From: Candidatus Latescibacterota bacterium
GTDB lineage: Bacteria; Latescibacterota; UBA2968; UBA8231
Assembly (NCBI GenBank): GCA_003529325.1
Contig: DPVW01000226.1
Span: 2,797-14,215, forward strand
Length of the DNA: 11,419 nucleotides
Direction: 5' to 3'
The position numbers were made by a program, and so were the translations under genes. Under the pieces are notes generated by a model. It was not told where the DNA came from. It saw nothing but the letters and a program-made list of their open reading frames with translations, and searched no databases. The first letter of the stretch is position 1. Each line of letters opens with the position of its first letter. Positions 1 through 6,711 of the stretch are shown one piece after another.

Positions 1-2
1 CG

Positions 3-1091
3 GTTGCCGATTCTCTCAAGAAATACAAATTTCTCGGCAAGACCGCCCGCGACAAGGGGGATCACGCCGATGTGGTCAAGTATTACACCAGCCTACTGAC
101 CTTCGACAACGACTATCACCTGGGGTACTACTATATCGCCCGCTCGCAACTGGCCCTCGGTGACCACGAAGCTGGCAAGAAGGCGCTGCTGGCCGCTGTC
201 GCGCTGAAGCCGAAGCACGCCAACACGAATCTGCTGCTGTTCCAGGTCTACGCGGGGCAGAACAAACCGGATACTGCATGGGCCCATCTCGGGCCTCTGA
301 TGGCGGCCAGTCCGGCGGCTGCCGTCAAATACCGGGCCTATCGACGCACGATTGCAGATCTGTATCGGCGTGCCGGCAAGATCGCCACCGCCGTCACGCA
401 CTACCAGGCAATCGTCAGCGACGCAACGATGCCCGAAGCGAAACGGCAGGAACTGTATGAGTTGCTCGCCGTGTTCCACGACGACCTGGGTGATGCTGCG
501 CAGGCCATCCTCTGGCGGCAGAAAGTCACGGGTGATGTCCAGGGCCGCGTCGAGTCCCTTTCCAAGATGGTCGATCTGCAGATCGAAACGAAGGACTACA
601 TGGGCGCCTGCGCGACCTTGGAGACGCTGACACTTATCGATTCGGCGGGACGCTACTCACATTTCGTCCGCATGTCCGACCTCGGTGAGATGAGTGCCGA
701 TCACGCCATGAAGCTGGCCGGCCTCGAGGGCATGGCGCGATGCCAGCCGAAGGACGTAGCCACGGTCGCCACAATCGTGCAGATTCACCTCATCAGCGGT
801 GATCTCGAGCGTGCCGACACCTGGTTGGATCGGGGTCTTCGGCAAACGCCCACGGATGCCCAACTTCGAGTTATGCGCGGCGATCTGCTGTTACTACAAG
901 AAGCTATCGAAGATTCGGTCATCGCCGAGTATGAATTCGCCTTACAGGACCCCAACTGGGCCGCCGTGGCGCAACAGCGTATCTGGCAGATTCGCCCGCC
1001 CGAGACGAAGGAAGAGAAGTCGAGGAAAGAATTTTTCGGCTTGGGCGATAGCAGCGACCAGGACGACGTCAGCGACCAAGATGGCAATTAG
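3..1091 (+). CDS. TPR-repeat protein of a TonB/ExbBD operon, 5' end outside window
   Basis: The reading frame is open to the left edge, so only the last 362 residues are visible and the start is outside; a GTG at 72 is internal. The visible protein is alpha-helical and shows tetratricopeptide-type helix pairs with Ala/Gly/Tyr spacing, for example the stretch with YYIARSQLALGDHEAGKKAL and the later LYRRAGKIATAVTHYQAIV. The C-terminus is charged and ends in a low-complexity tail with a repeated SDQD. TPR proteins are protein-interaction scaffolds; family members found next to ExbB/ExbD/TonB genes are thought to be periplasmic or envelope partners of the motor. No signal peptide can be judged because the N-terminus is missing. 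It ends 33 bases before exbB and is probably the first visible gene of the same operon. The TPR call is fairly safe; the exact role is inferred from position. Confidence 0.8.
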   Translation, partial: VADSLKKYKFLGKTARDKGDHADVVKYYTSLLTFDNDYHLGYYYIARSQLALGDHEAGKKALLAAVALKPKHANTNLLLFQVYAGQNKPDTAWAHLGPLMAASPAAAVKYRAYRRTIADLYRRAGKIATAVTHYQAIVSDATMPEAKRQELYELLAVFHDDLGDAAQAILWRQKVTGDVQGRVESLSKMVDLQIETKDYMGACATLETLTLIDSAGRYSHFVRMSDLGEMSADHAMKLAGLEGMARCQPKDVATVATIVQIHLISGDLERADTWLDRGLRQTPTDAQLRVMRGDLLLLQEAIEDSVIAEYEFALQDPNWAAVAQQRIWQIRPPETKEEKSRKEFFGLGDSSDQDDVSDQDGN

Positions 1092-1124
1092 ACATTATCA
1101 ACCACTTCCTGATCGAGGCTTCTT

Positions 1125-1745
1125 ATGGTTCAGCTTTTTAACGACGGGGGATGGGCGATGTGGCCTATCGCCTTCCTGCTGGTCTTCGGCGTCGCCATCG
1201 CCCTGGAGCGGCTCTACACCCTGTCTCAGGCAGCAATCGACGCGACCGGATTTTTCCAACAGCTCGAAGAGGCGATGCGCACCGGCGGTGCGAAACAGGC
1301 GGCGCAGCTCTGCTCCGAGACGCGGGGCCCCGTAGCCAGCGTCATCCACGCCGGTCTGCTACGCCTGCACCGTGGCGTCGACAATGTGGAAAAGGCGATC
1401 GAAAATGCCGGGGCTGTGCAGATGGCTTTTCTCGAGCGCGGCATGGTCTGGTTGTCGACGGTAGCCAATCTGGCGCCGATGGTCGGCTTCCTGGGCACTG
1501 TGAGCGGCATGATCGGCGCTTTTCAGGCGATCAAAGTTGCCGGTGATGTCGAGCCGTCACTGGTCGCCGGTGGCATCTCGGAGGCTCTGATCACGACGGC
1601 TGCAGGTCTCGTCGTCGGTATCATCACTCAGTTCTGCTACAACTTTTTCGCCTCGCGCATCGACAAGATCATCGCCGACATGCAGGAGCATACGGCAGGT
1701 TTCATCGACATTCTCATCGAACTCGAATTGAAGGCCGATCAGTAG
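1125..1745 (+). CDS. exbB: ExbB/TolQ/MotA-family proton channel protein
   Basis: A 206-residue inner-membrane protein that, in this family, forms the pentameric proton channel powering TonB. Three hydrophobic segments are visible at about residues 10-30, 108-133 and 147-172, the usual ExbB topology, with a soluble cytoplasmic stretch between the first two. The signature NLAPMVGFLGTVSGMIGAF lies at residues 115-133, and GISEALITTAAGLVVGI follows at 150-166. T125 and T158 fall where the family keeps pore-lining threonines. The ATG at 1125 is preceded by GAGG at 1115-1118 with 6-base spacing. It follows the TPR gene and precedes two exbD genes and tonB, which favours ExbB over TolQ because no TolA, TolB or Pal is seen. 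Confident at family level; the transported substrate is unknown. Confidence 0.95.
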   Translation: MVQLFNDGGWAMWPIAFLLVFGVAIALERLYTLSQAAIDATGFFQQLEEAMRTGGAKQAAQLCSETRGPVASVIHAGLLRLHRGVDNVEKAIENAGAVQMAFLERGMVWLSTVANLAPMVGFLGTVSGMIGAFQAIKVAGDVEPSLVAGGISEALITTAAGLVVGIITQFCYNFFASRIDKIIADMQEHTAGFIDILIELELKADQ

Positions 1746-1785
1746 TGTCCCGTCCCGGACATAAATCGACGACAGGACAGCGCCC

Positions 1786-2205
1786 GTGAACCTGCGCAAA
1801 CGCGGGAATCGTGTTTCCGCAGAGATCCCCACGTCCTCCATGGCGGACATCGCCTTCTTGCTCATCGTCTTCTTTCTGGTGACGACGACGATGAATCAGG
1901 ACAAAGGGCTGTCTCTGCATCTGCCCCCCGTGGCGGAGACCAAGGAGGTCCGCGAGAGGAACATCTGTAACGTCTGGATCAATGCCCAGGACCAGATCGC
2001 TTTCTTCGAGAGCGAGCAGCTCACGATTGTGCCATTCACGGATCTGCGTGCCAGCATCGAGCAGCGTCTGGCGGCCAATGACAAGCTGATCGTGTCGCTG
2101 AAAGCGGAGCGTGGTGCGACCTATCGGATCTTCGTCGAGGTTCTCGACGAGCTGAAATTGTCTGGGGCTACGCGGATCTCTATTGCCGAGCCGGAAGGGG
2201 GTTAG
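1786..2205 (+). CDS. exbD: ExbD/TolR-family biopolymer transport protein (first copy)
   Basis: A 139-residue protein with a short cytoplasmic N-terminus, one transmembrane helix (about residues 20-38, MADIAFLLIVFFLVTTT) and a periplasmic domain, the standard ExbD layout. D21 at the start of the helix matches the essential proton-carrying Asp of ExbD. The periplasmic part ends with DKLIVSLKAERGATYRIFVEVLDEL, typical of the ExbD/TolR fold. The start is a GTG at 1786; an AGGA about 9 bases upstream is a modest ribosome site, and the first residues (NLRKRGN) fit the basic cytoplasmic tail. It lies 40 bases after exbB and 7 bases before the second exbD. With the second copy it probably forms the ExbD pair inside the ExbB pentamer, though whether as a heterodimer is inference. 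Confidence 0.93.
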   Translation: MNLRKRGNRVSAEIPTSSMADIAFLLIVFFLVTTTMNQDKGLSLHLPPVAETKEVRERNICNVWINAQDQIAFFESEQLTIVPFTDLRASIEQRLAANDKLIVSLKAERGATYRIFVEVLDELKLSGATRISIAEPEGG

Positions 2206-2212
2206 TGTCGCG

Positions 2213-2626
2213 ATGAAATTCTCCCGCAAATCCCGTGTCGGCGCCACCGTACCGACCGCCTCCATGGCGGATATCGCGTTCCTGCTGCTCGTATTCTTCA
2301 TGGTCTCCACCGTGTTCGTCCGGTACCGCGGTCTGAAGGTGGAGTTGCCCGATGCCGAGAAGATCGAAAAGCTCGAGATGCGACGGCATGTGACCAGCAT
2401 CTGGATCGGGGCCAATGGTGCCATCAACATCGACGACCGGATTGTGTCCCTCGACCAGGTGGGGGCCATCATCCATGCACAGTTGACGGCAAATCCACGA
2501 CTGATCATCTCTCTCAAGGGGGATGGTCGGGCCGAATTCGGTGTCGTGTCCGATGTCATACAGGAACTGCGTAAGGTCGAAGCGTTGCGTATCAATTTCG
2601 CCACCGACCGTGAGAGGGAGACCTGA
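2213..2626 (+). CDS. exbD: ExbD/TolR-family biopolymer transport protein (second copy)
   Basis: A 137-residue ExbD, a paralogue of the gene just upstream. It has a basic N-terminus (MKFSRKSRVG), a single transmembrane helix beginning SMADIAFLLLVFFMVST with the conserved membrane Asp at D20, and a periplasmic domain containing RLIISLKGDGRAEFGVVSDVIQELR. The ATG at 2213 follows a purine-rich run (GGAAGGGGG near 2192-2200). The frame is open further upstream to 2183, but that part overlaps exbD1 and has no family similarity. The stop overlaps the tonB start by one base (TGATG), so translation is probably coupled. Two adjacent ExbDs behind one ExbB are common in TonB operons with a TPR partner; the copies differ clearly outside the helix, so they are not a recent duplication. 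Confidence 0.93.
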   Translation: MKFSRKSRVGATVPTASMADIAFLLLVFFMVSTVFVRYRGLKVELPDAEKIEKLEMRRHVTSIWIGANGAINIDDRIVSLDQVGAIIHAQLTANPRLIISLKGDGRAEFGVVSDVIQELRKVEALRINFATDRERET

Positions 2627-3300
2627 TGCCGCTCACAAGACCCGCGGATGTGGTCCGGTACAAGGCGCCAGAAGCCGATCTGCGCCTGCGGTATGCCAAG
2701 ACCTTCTGGTCCTGCTTCGGAATATCCGCCCTCGCGCTCATGGCGCTCGTCGTGTTGTTCCCGAATCTCGATGCAGATGCGTACGACAAGACCGAGAAGG
2801 TGATCATCCAGATCGAGAATATTCCAGAGACGCGTCAGGAACGCCGACCGCCACCACCACCGCGACCGGTGGTGCCCATCGCCTCACAGAGCGACGACAT
2901 CCCCGATGACGCCACGATCATGGAGACCGAACTCGATTTCGGCCTCGACGATCTACCGCCACCGCCGCCTCTTGCGGATCTGCAGGGCGTCGAGCTCGAG
3001 GAAGAGGAAGAGGAGATCGTCGAAATCTGGCGGGTAGAGAAACAACCCGTGCCGGTGAAAGATCCGCAGCCCATCTACCCAGAGATTGCCCGCAAGGCGG
3101 GAATTACCGGGACGGTAACCGTGCAGGTGTTGGTGGACAAAACGGGCAAGGTGGAAGCAGTACAAATCTTGAAAGGCAATGAGGTGTTCCACGAGGCTGT
3201 CAAGAAGGCGGCGTGGCAATGGACTTTCACCCCGGCGATTCAGAACGATAAACCGGTGAAGGTCTGGGTGGCGCTACCTTTCCGCTTCCAGCTAAACTAG
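2626..3300 (+). CDS. tonB: TonB-family energy transducer
   Basis: A 224-residue protein that carries proton-motive energy from ExbB/ExbD to outer-membrane receptors. A cytoplasmic tail (1-26) is followed by one transmembrane helix at about 27-45. A periplasmic linker then has two proline runs (P75-P79 and P111-P115) and a run of six glutamates at 125-130. The C-terminal TonB domain starts near residue 146 with DPQPIYPEIARKAGITGTV and includes the YP pair at 151-152 and the late WQWTFTPA motif. The linker is short compared with E. coli TonB, and the helix lacks an obvious SHLS-type motif, as is usual in this subgroup. Its start overlaps the exbD2 stop. No TonB-dependent receptor is in the window, so the cargo is unknown. 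TonB identity is secure. Confidence 0.94.
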   Translation: MPLTRPADVVRYKAPEADLRLRYAKTFWSCFGISALALMALVVLFPNLDADAYDKTEKVIIQIENIPETRQERRPPPPPRPVVPIASQSDDIPDDATIMETELDFGLDDLPPPPPLADLQGVELEEEEEEIVEIWRVEKQPVPVKDPQPIYPEIARKAGITGTVTVQVLVDKTGKVEAVQILKGNEVFHEAVKKAAWQWTFTPAIQNDKPVKVWVALPFRFQLN

Positions 3301-3319
3301 TGTCGTTTCACTCGCCACA

Positions 3320-3348
3320 TTGCCATATCTAGGTGTTTCCACTACATT
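3320..3348 (+). promoter_or_regulatory. Candidate sigma70-type promoter of nrdR
   Basis: TTGCCA at 3320-3325 and TACATT at 3343-3348 are separated by 17 bases, each matching the -35 or -10 consensus at four of six positions. Transcription would begin near 3355, about 100 bases before the nrdR ATG, and the leader would start almost at a hairpin. Prediction from consensus only. Confidence 0.45.
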
Positions 3349-3350
3349 AA

Positions 3351-3440
3351 GGGCGGTTGTCCTCCCCCGCTTTCCCTCGGATGACCGCCCCACGACACTC
3401 CCCTGCAGCACTCGAACCCCGCCTGGGGTTCCCTCGGAGG
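3351..3440 (+). promoter_or_regulatory. Structured leader of nrdR with possible masking of the ribosome site
   Basis: The interval between tonB and nrdR is rich in inverted repeats. GGGCGGTTGTCC at 3351-3362 pairs with GGATGACCGCCC at 3379-3390 (12 pairs, two G-U). AGTGTCGT at 3299-3306 is perfectly complementary to ACGACACT at 3392-3399 and could enclose it in a read-through transcript from tonB. GAACCCC at 3414-3420 pairs with GGGGTTC at 3425-3431 across a GCCT loop. The ribosome site GGAGG (3436-3440) follows, 13 bases before the ATG. CCTCC at 3361-3365 is its exact complement. TTCCCTCGGA occurs at both 3372-3381 and 3429-3438. None of the stems is followed by a T-run, so this does not look like a terminator. 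No known riboswitch class was recognised. Confidence 0.45.
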
Positions 3441-3453
3441 TCGCGAAACAGAC

Positions 3454-3903
3454 ATGCGCTGTCCCTATTGCAACAACCACGACGACAAGGTCGTCGATTC
3501 GCGCTCGTGTCGTGATGGGCAGGCGATCCGCAGGCGGCGGGAGTGTGTCGGCTGTGGTCAGCGGTTTACGACATACGAGTACATCGAACATGCACCGCTT
3601 ACCGTGATCAAGCGGGATGGCAACCGCGAGCCCTTCGATCGCGCGAAACTGCAGAGAAAAATTGAATTGGCCTGCTACAAAACGAGTGTCTCCACCGACG
3701 AGATGGAAGAGTTGATCGACCAGGTCGAGGCGGATCTCGGCAATCGGGCCGAGAAGGAAGTGCCCAGCCAACACATCGGCGAGGTCGTGATGGAGCGTCT
3801 CAAGAGGCTCCATGATGTCGCCTACGTTCGCTTTGCCTCAGTCTATCGCCAGTTCAAAGATCGTCAGGACTTCGTCCGCGAATTGGAACAGCTGGCGAAC
3901 TGA
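3454..3903 (+). CDS. nrdR: Transcriptional repressor NrdR
   Basis: A 149-residue protein, the normal length for NrdR, which senses ATP/dATP and represses ribonucleotide reductase genes. The N-terminal zinc ribbon has its four cysteines at C3, C6, C31 and C34 (MRCPYC and ECVGCG) with the family motifs DSR and RRRRECVGCGQRFTTYE. An ATP-cone domain follows from about 49 to 139 (TVIKRDGNREPFDRAKL onward). The ATG at 3454 is fixed by the invariant MRCPYC start; the GGAGG at 3436-3440 is rather far away (13 bases). It ends just before a strong terminator, so it is probably transcribed alone or with tonB read-through. The next gene is a ribonucleotide reductase with candidate NrdR operators, a direct functional link. 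Identity is very secure. Confidence 0.97.
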   Translation: MRCPYCNNHDDKVVDSRSCRDGQAIRRRRECVGCGQRFTTYEYIEHAPLTVIKRDGNREPFDRAKLQRKIELACYKTSVSTDEMEELIDQVEADLGNRAEKEVPSQHIGEVVMERLKRLHDVAYVRFASVYRQFKDRQDFVRELEQLAN

Positions 3904-3943
3904 CATCGCAATCTGATACGAGTCGACGTCCCCAAAGCCTTAA

Positions 3944-3986
3944 CGCCCTCGCGGGTCCCTTGTAGGGATTGCGAGGGTGTTTTTTT
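3944..3986 (+). terminator. Intrinsic terminator after nrdR
   Basis: The arm 3944-3960 folds back on 3964-3979 around a three-base loop: seven inner pairs, one bulged G at 3953, then nine outer pairs with one G-U. Seven Ts follow at 3980-3986. It lies about 40 bases behind the nrdR stop and separates nrdR from the nrdJ promoter. Confidence 0.9.
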
Positions 3987-4025
3987 GTCCGTTTTATAAG
4001 AAATGTGCGCGGCGACACAAAAACC

Positions 4026-4055
4026 TTGACAGCGCTGAATGGGGGCCTGTATATT
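4026..4055 (+). promoter_or_regulatory. Candidate sigma70-type promoter of nrdJ
   Basis: A perfect -35 hexamer TTGACA at 4026-4031 and a TATATT -10 at 4050-4055 are separated by 18 bases. Initiation would be near 4062, just before the two candidate NrdR boxes, giving a leader of about 225 bases. It is the best promoter match seen in the window. Confidence 0.72.
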
Positions 4056-4074
4056 CGCATCGCTGTCGTGTTGT

Positions 4075-4090
4075 CCACAAGATGTTGTGT
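4075..4090 (+). promoter_or_regulatory. Candidate NrdR box 1
   Basis: CCACAAGATGTTGTGT matches the published NrdR-box consensus ACACWATATMTWGTGT at 13 of 16 positions and contains the perfect inverted pair CACAA/TTGTG. It lies about 13 bases downstream of the predicted nrdJ start site, where a bound repressor could block initiation or escape. The match was counted by eye. Confidence 0.68.
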
Positions 4091-4107
4091 ATCCGCTGGC
4101 ATAGGAT

Positions 4108-4123
4108 ACACTGTGTATCGTGT
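4108..4123 (+). promoter_or_regulatory. Candidate NrdR box 2
   Basis: ACACTGTGTATCGTGT also matches the NrdR-box consensus at 13 of 16 positions, with both outer ACAC and GTGT arms exact. It starts 33 bases after box 1, about three helical turns, which is close to the 31-32 base spacing known for paired NrdR boxes. It overlaps a perfect dyad, GATACAC-T-GTGTATC, at 4105-4119. Confidence 0.65.
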
Positions 4124-4287
4124 TGGTCACACTTAAATTGCTTGTGGTTGCCGGCCTCGGCTGTTTTGCCGCTCTCCCCGGCGCAACTTCCATTAATTAC
4201 AGAACGTTAGCTTCAGTTTGTCGGCCCCACCCCCAGAGACGTCCGACAATTTGGGGCTTGTTATCGCCCGTAGGGAGGGTCTTGTCC
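4124..4287 (+). other. Long untranslated leader of nrdJ
   Basis: No gene is supported here. The stretch stays open in the nrdJ frame, but it has no ribosome site at its upstream GTG (4120) and no reductase similarity. TTGTCGG at 4218-4224 and CCGACAA at 4243-4249 form a perfect 7-bp hairpin. A competing pairing of CCCCA (4231-4235) with TGGGG (4252-4256) overlaps it. The ribosome site AGGGAGGG is at 4272-4279, 8 bases before the ATG. A cobalamin riboswitch was looked for because the enzyme uses B12; the conserved B12 box was not recognised. Confidence 0.4.
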
Positions 4288-6687
4288 ATGTCCGCAGAGC
4301 ATTCTAAGTCCACATCGCCGTCCGTGTCACGCTCCGCAGGAGTTCATCGTGTGGAGGATCTGTTGACCCAGCTGGAAGGAAATGGGTACCAGCGTAATGG
4401 TCACGACGAGATTCTGAAGAAGGCTGCCGACGCCGAGACATACTATGGCGACAACGATCTGGCTATCGATGTCTTGCGCAGCAAATATCTCGCGCCAGGC
4501 GAGACGGGTCCGCTGCAGATGTGGGATCGAATCGCTCGTGCCATGGCCTCCGTCGAGGAGGACGCCGAGACTTGGTATGATCGCTTCTTTTCGCTCCTGA
4601 TCGACTTCAAATTCATACCCGGTGGCCGCGTCATGCATGGGGCTGGCCGCGACGAAGCCCAGCGCAAGCCGACGCTATCCAACTGTTATGTGATTCCCAT
4701 CCGCGAGGACAGTCTCGAGGGGATCTACAGTTGTCTGCGCGAGTCGGCCATGGTCTATCGGACGGGCGGGGGTGTCGGTACCGATCTGTCCATTCTGCGG
4801 CCCAAGGGTGCCCCCGTGAATGCCACGGTCGATGCCTCGCCGGGTTGCACGGCTTTCATGAATCTGTTGTCGGAGAGCACCAACGCCGTGTCCCAGGCGG
4901 GCCGGCGGGGGGCGCTGATGCTGACTCTGCGCGTCGACCATCCTGACATCGAAGATTTTATCACCATCAAGAACGACGCCACTCGCACGAAGGTGCAGTA
5001 CGCCAATATCAGCGTGCTCATCACCCATGAATTCATGCAAGCCGTCATGGATGACACCGACTTCGATCTGCGTTTTGGCGGCAAGGTTCATCGCACGTTG
5101 CGGGCCCGCGATCTGTGGAACACGATCATCACCAATGCCCACTCCAGTGCCGAGCCTGGAATCATCTTCTGGGACACGATGAAGGAGTACCACAATGTCG
5201 AATACGCCAACCCGCTGACCAGTACGAATCCGTGTGGCGAGCAGCCCCTCGCATCGTACACGGCCTGCAACCTCGGCAATCTCAACCTGCTCAAGTTTGT
5301 CCATGAGGACGGAGAATTCGACTACGAGGACCTCGCCGAGTCAACCCGAATTGCGACGCGGTTCCTCGATGATGTGATCGACTACAACATGCCCAACCAC
5401 GCCTCCGACAAGATCGAGGAGTCCGTCTCCTCGGATCGTCGTGTCGGCTTGGGGATTACCGGTCTCGCCGATGCGCTCCTCAAGATGGGTATGAAATACG
5501 ACTCCGACGAAGCACTCGACGCCGTCGAGAAGATCATGCAGACGATCTGCTACTACTCCTACGAAACGTCCATCGACATGGCGCAGGAGAAGGGCCCCTT
5601 CCCACTGTTCGACTGGGAGGGTTTGTCGAAGAGCAAGTTCATCCAGGGTCTGCCGAAGCAGATGCAGGACCGGATTCGCGAGCACGGATTGCGCAATTCG
5701 ACGCTGATCACCGTGCCTCCCGTGGGCACGGGATCCATTGTCGCACAAACCTCGTCCGGCGTGGAGCCCATCTTCTGCACCAGCTACACCCGTCGAGTAA
5801 AGCAGTCCGATGGTGAAAGTTTCCGCGAGTACAAGGTCTACCATCCGCTCGTGCGTGAACTCTTCGGCGGCGACGAGGACCTGCCTGATCATGTGACGAC
5901 ATCACACGACATCGATCCCTACTTCCGGGTGAAGATGCAGGGCGTCATTCAGCGTTACACGGACAGTTCGATCTCCTCCACGATCAATCTCGCTGAGGAG
6001 ACTACGGTGGAGACGGTGGCCGACATCTATGTCACCGCCTACAAAGAGGGACTGAAGGGTGTCACCGTGTATCGTGAGGGCAGTCGGGAGGGGATCCTGC
6101 AGTCGGACAAGAAGGAAGAGCCCGCCGAGGAAGCGGCACCCACCGTTGTCGAGGGCCGTGCCGGTCTGCACCCGCGGCAGCGGCCGGCTGTCACCCACGG
6201 TGTCACCGAGCGCGTGAGAACCGGCGAGGGCAACATCTTCGTCACGATCAACGAGGACGAGCAGGGGCTGTGTGAGATCTTCAGCACCATCGGCAAGGCT
6301 GGTGGCAATGCGGCGGCGCAGTCCGAGGCCATCAGCCGCCTCATGTCCCTGGCGTTACGCGCCGGCATCGACCCGCAGGAAATCGTCAGCCAACTGAAGG
6401 GGATCTCCGGTCCCAGTCCGGTCTGGGAAGACGGCGAACTCATTCTGTCGACGCCAGATGCCATCGGTCGTGCCCTGGAGCGCTATCTGCAGCGTCGGCA
6501 GGCGGGTGGTAGCCTCGCACGCATCCCGGCGCACGCCGACGATGCGTCAGTCGAAGAGGATGGGAGTGTGCCGCCAGTCAGTGGTGGTGGCGCGAAAACG
6601 ATGGTGACATGCCCCGAATGCGGCTCGACGGTTGCCCACGAAGGGAGTTGCCTGACCTGTAAGCATTGTGGGTGGTCGAAATGTTGA
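4288..6687 (+). CDS. nrdJ: Class II (adenosylcobalamin-dependent) ribonucleotide reductase
   Basis: A 799-residue enzyme that reduces ribonucleotides to deoxyribonucleotides with a thiyl radical generated from adenosylcobalamin; no small subunit or oxygen is needed. In the catalytic barrel, C133 (in LSNCYV) and C327 (in TACNLGNLNL) fit the redox pair. NPCGEQPL at 314-321 gives the thiyl Cys C316 and the catalytic Glu E318. PPVGTGSI at 477-484 is the phosphate-binding loop. A TSCPD-type domain covers about 628-735. The C-terminus is cysteine-rich (C775, C778, C788, C791, C794, C799, ending CGWSKC), the swinging tail that re-reduces the active site. No ATP cone is evident at the N-terminus. The ATG at 4288 has AGGGAGGG eight bases upstream, which decides against the longer frame from 4120. 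NrdR boxes upstream indicate control by the neighbouring nrdR. Confidence 0.95.
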   Translation: MSAEHSKSTSPSVSRSAGVHRVEDLLTQLEGNGYQRNGHDEILKKAADAETYYGDNDLAIDVLRSKYLAPGETGPLQMWDRIARAMASVEEDAETWYDRFFSLLIDFKFIPGGRVMHGAGRDEAQRKPTLSNCYVIPIREDSLEGIYSCLRESAMVYRTGGGVGTDLSILRPKGAPVNATVDASPGCTAFMNLLSESTNAVSQAGRRGALMLTLRVDHPDIEDFITIKNDATRTKVQYANISVLITHEFMQAVMDDTDFDLRFGGKVHRTLRARDLWNTIITNAHSSAEPGIIFWDTMKEYHNVEYANPLTSTNPCGEQPLASYTACNLGNLNLLKFVHEDGEFDYEDLAESTRIATRFLDDVIDYNMPNHASDKIEESVSSDRRVGLGITGLADALLKMGMKYDSDEALDAVEKIMQTICYYSYETSIDMAQEKGPFPLFDWEGLSKSKFIQGLPKQMQDRIREHGLRNSTLITVPPVGTGSIVAQTSSGVEPIFCTSYTRRVKQSDGESFREYKVYHPLVRELFGGDEDLPDHVTTSHDIDPYFRVKMQGVIQRYTDSSISSTINLAEETTVETVADIYVTAYKEGLKGVTVYREGSREGILQSDKKEEPAEEAAPTVVEGRAGLHPRQRPAVTHGVTERVRTGEGNIFVTINEDEQGLCEIFSTIGKAGGNAAAQSEAISRLMSLALRAGIDPQEIVSQLKGISGPSPVWEDGELILSTPDAIGRALERYLQRRQAGGSLARIPAHADDASVEEDGSVPPVSGGGAKTMVTCPECGSTVAHEGSCLTCKHCGWSKC

Positions 6688-6710
6688 GCTGAACTGCGCT
6701 CAACATTTTT
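6679..6710 (+). terminator. Intrinsic terminator of nrdJ overlapping its stop codon
   Basis: AAATGTTGAGC-type arm 6679-6689 pairs with 6698-6708 (11 perfect pairs) around an 8-base loop, and the T-run continues to 6710. The TGA stop (6685-6687) lies within the left arm, so a ribosome at the stop would cover part of the stem. Confidence 0.75.
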
Positions 6711-6711
6711 G

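Noticed and set aside
2183..2212. Earlier start for the second ExbD
   Set aside because: It would overlap the end of exbD1, and the added residues are not ExbD-like; the ATG at 2213 has a purine-rich site upstream.
1714..2604. 296-codon minus-strand frame opposite exbD1 and exbD2
   Set aside because: It is a shadow of two well-supported genes, with no domain and no ribosome site.
3322..3335. NrdR box in the nrdR promoter (ATATCTAGGTGT)
   Set aside because: Only about 9 of 16 positions match without a gap, and the left arm is absent, so autoregulation cannot be claimed.
3411..3435. Possible tRNA T-arm, from GAACCCC and GGGGTTC
   Set aside because: The four-base loop and lack of acceptor, D and anticodon arms on either strand rule out a tRNA.
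4120..4287. In-frame N-terminal extension of nrdJ starting at GTG 4120, with a hydrophobic, signal-like stretch
   Set aside because: Its start lies inside NrdR box 2, no ribosome site precedes it, reductases are cytoplasmic, and the ATG at 4288 has a strong AGGGAGGG.
4124..4287. Cobalamin riboswitch before nrdJ
   Set aside because: A partial resemblance (CAGAGACGTCC near 4234-4244) to the B12 box was seen, but the other conserved segments were not found.
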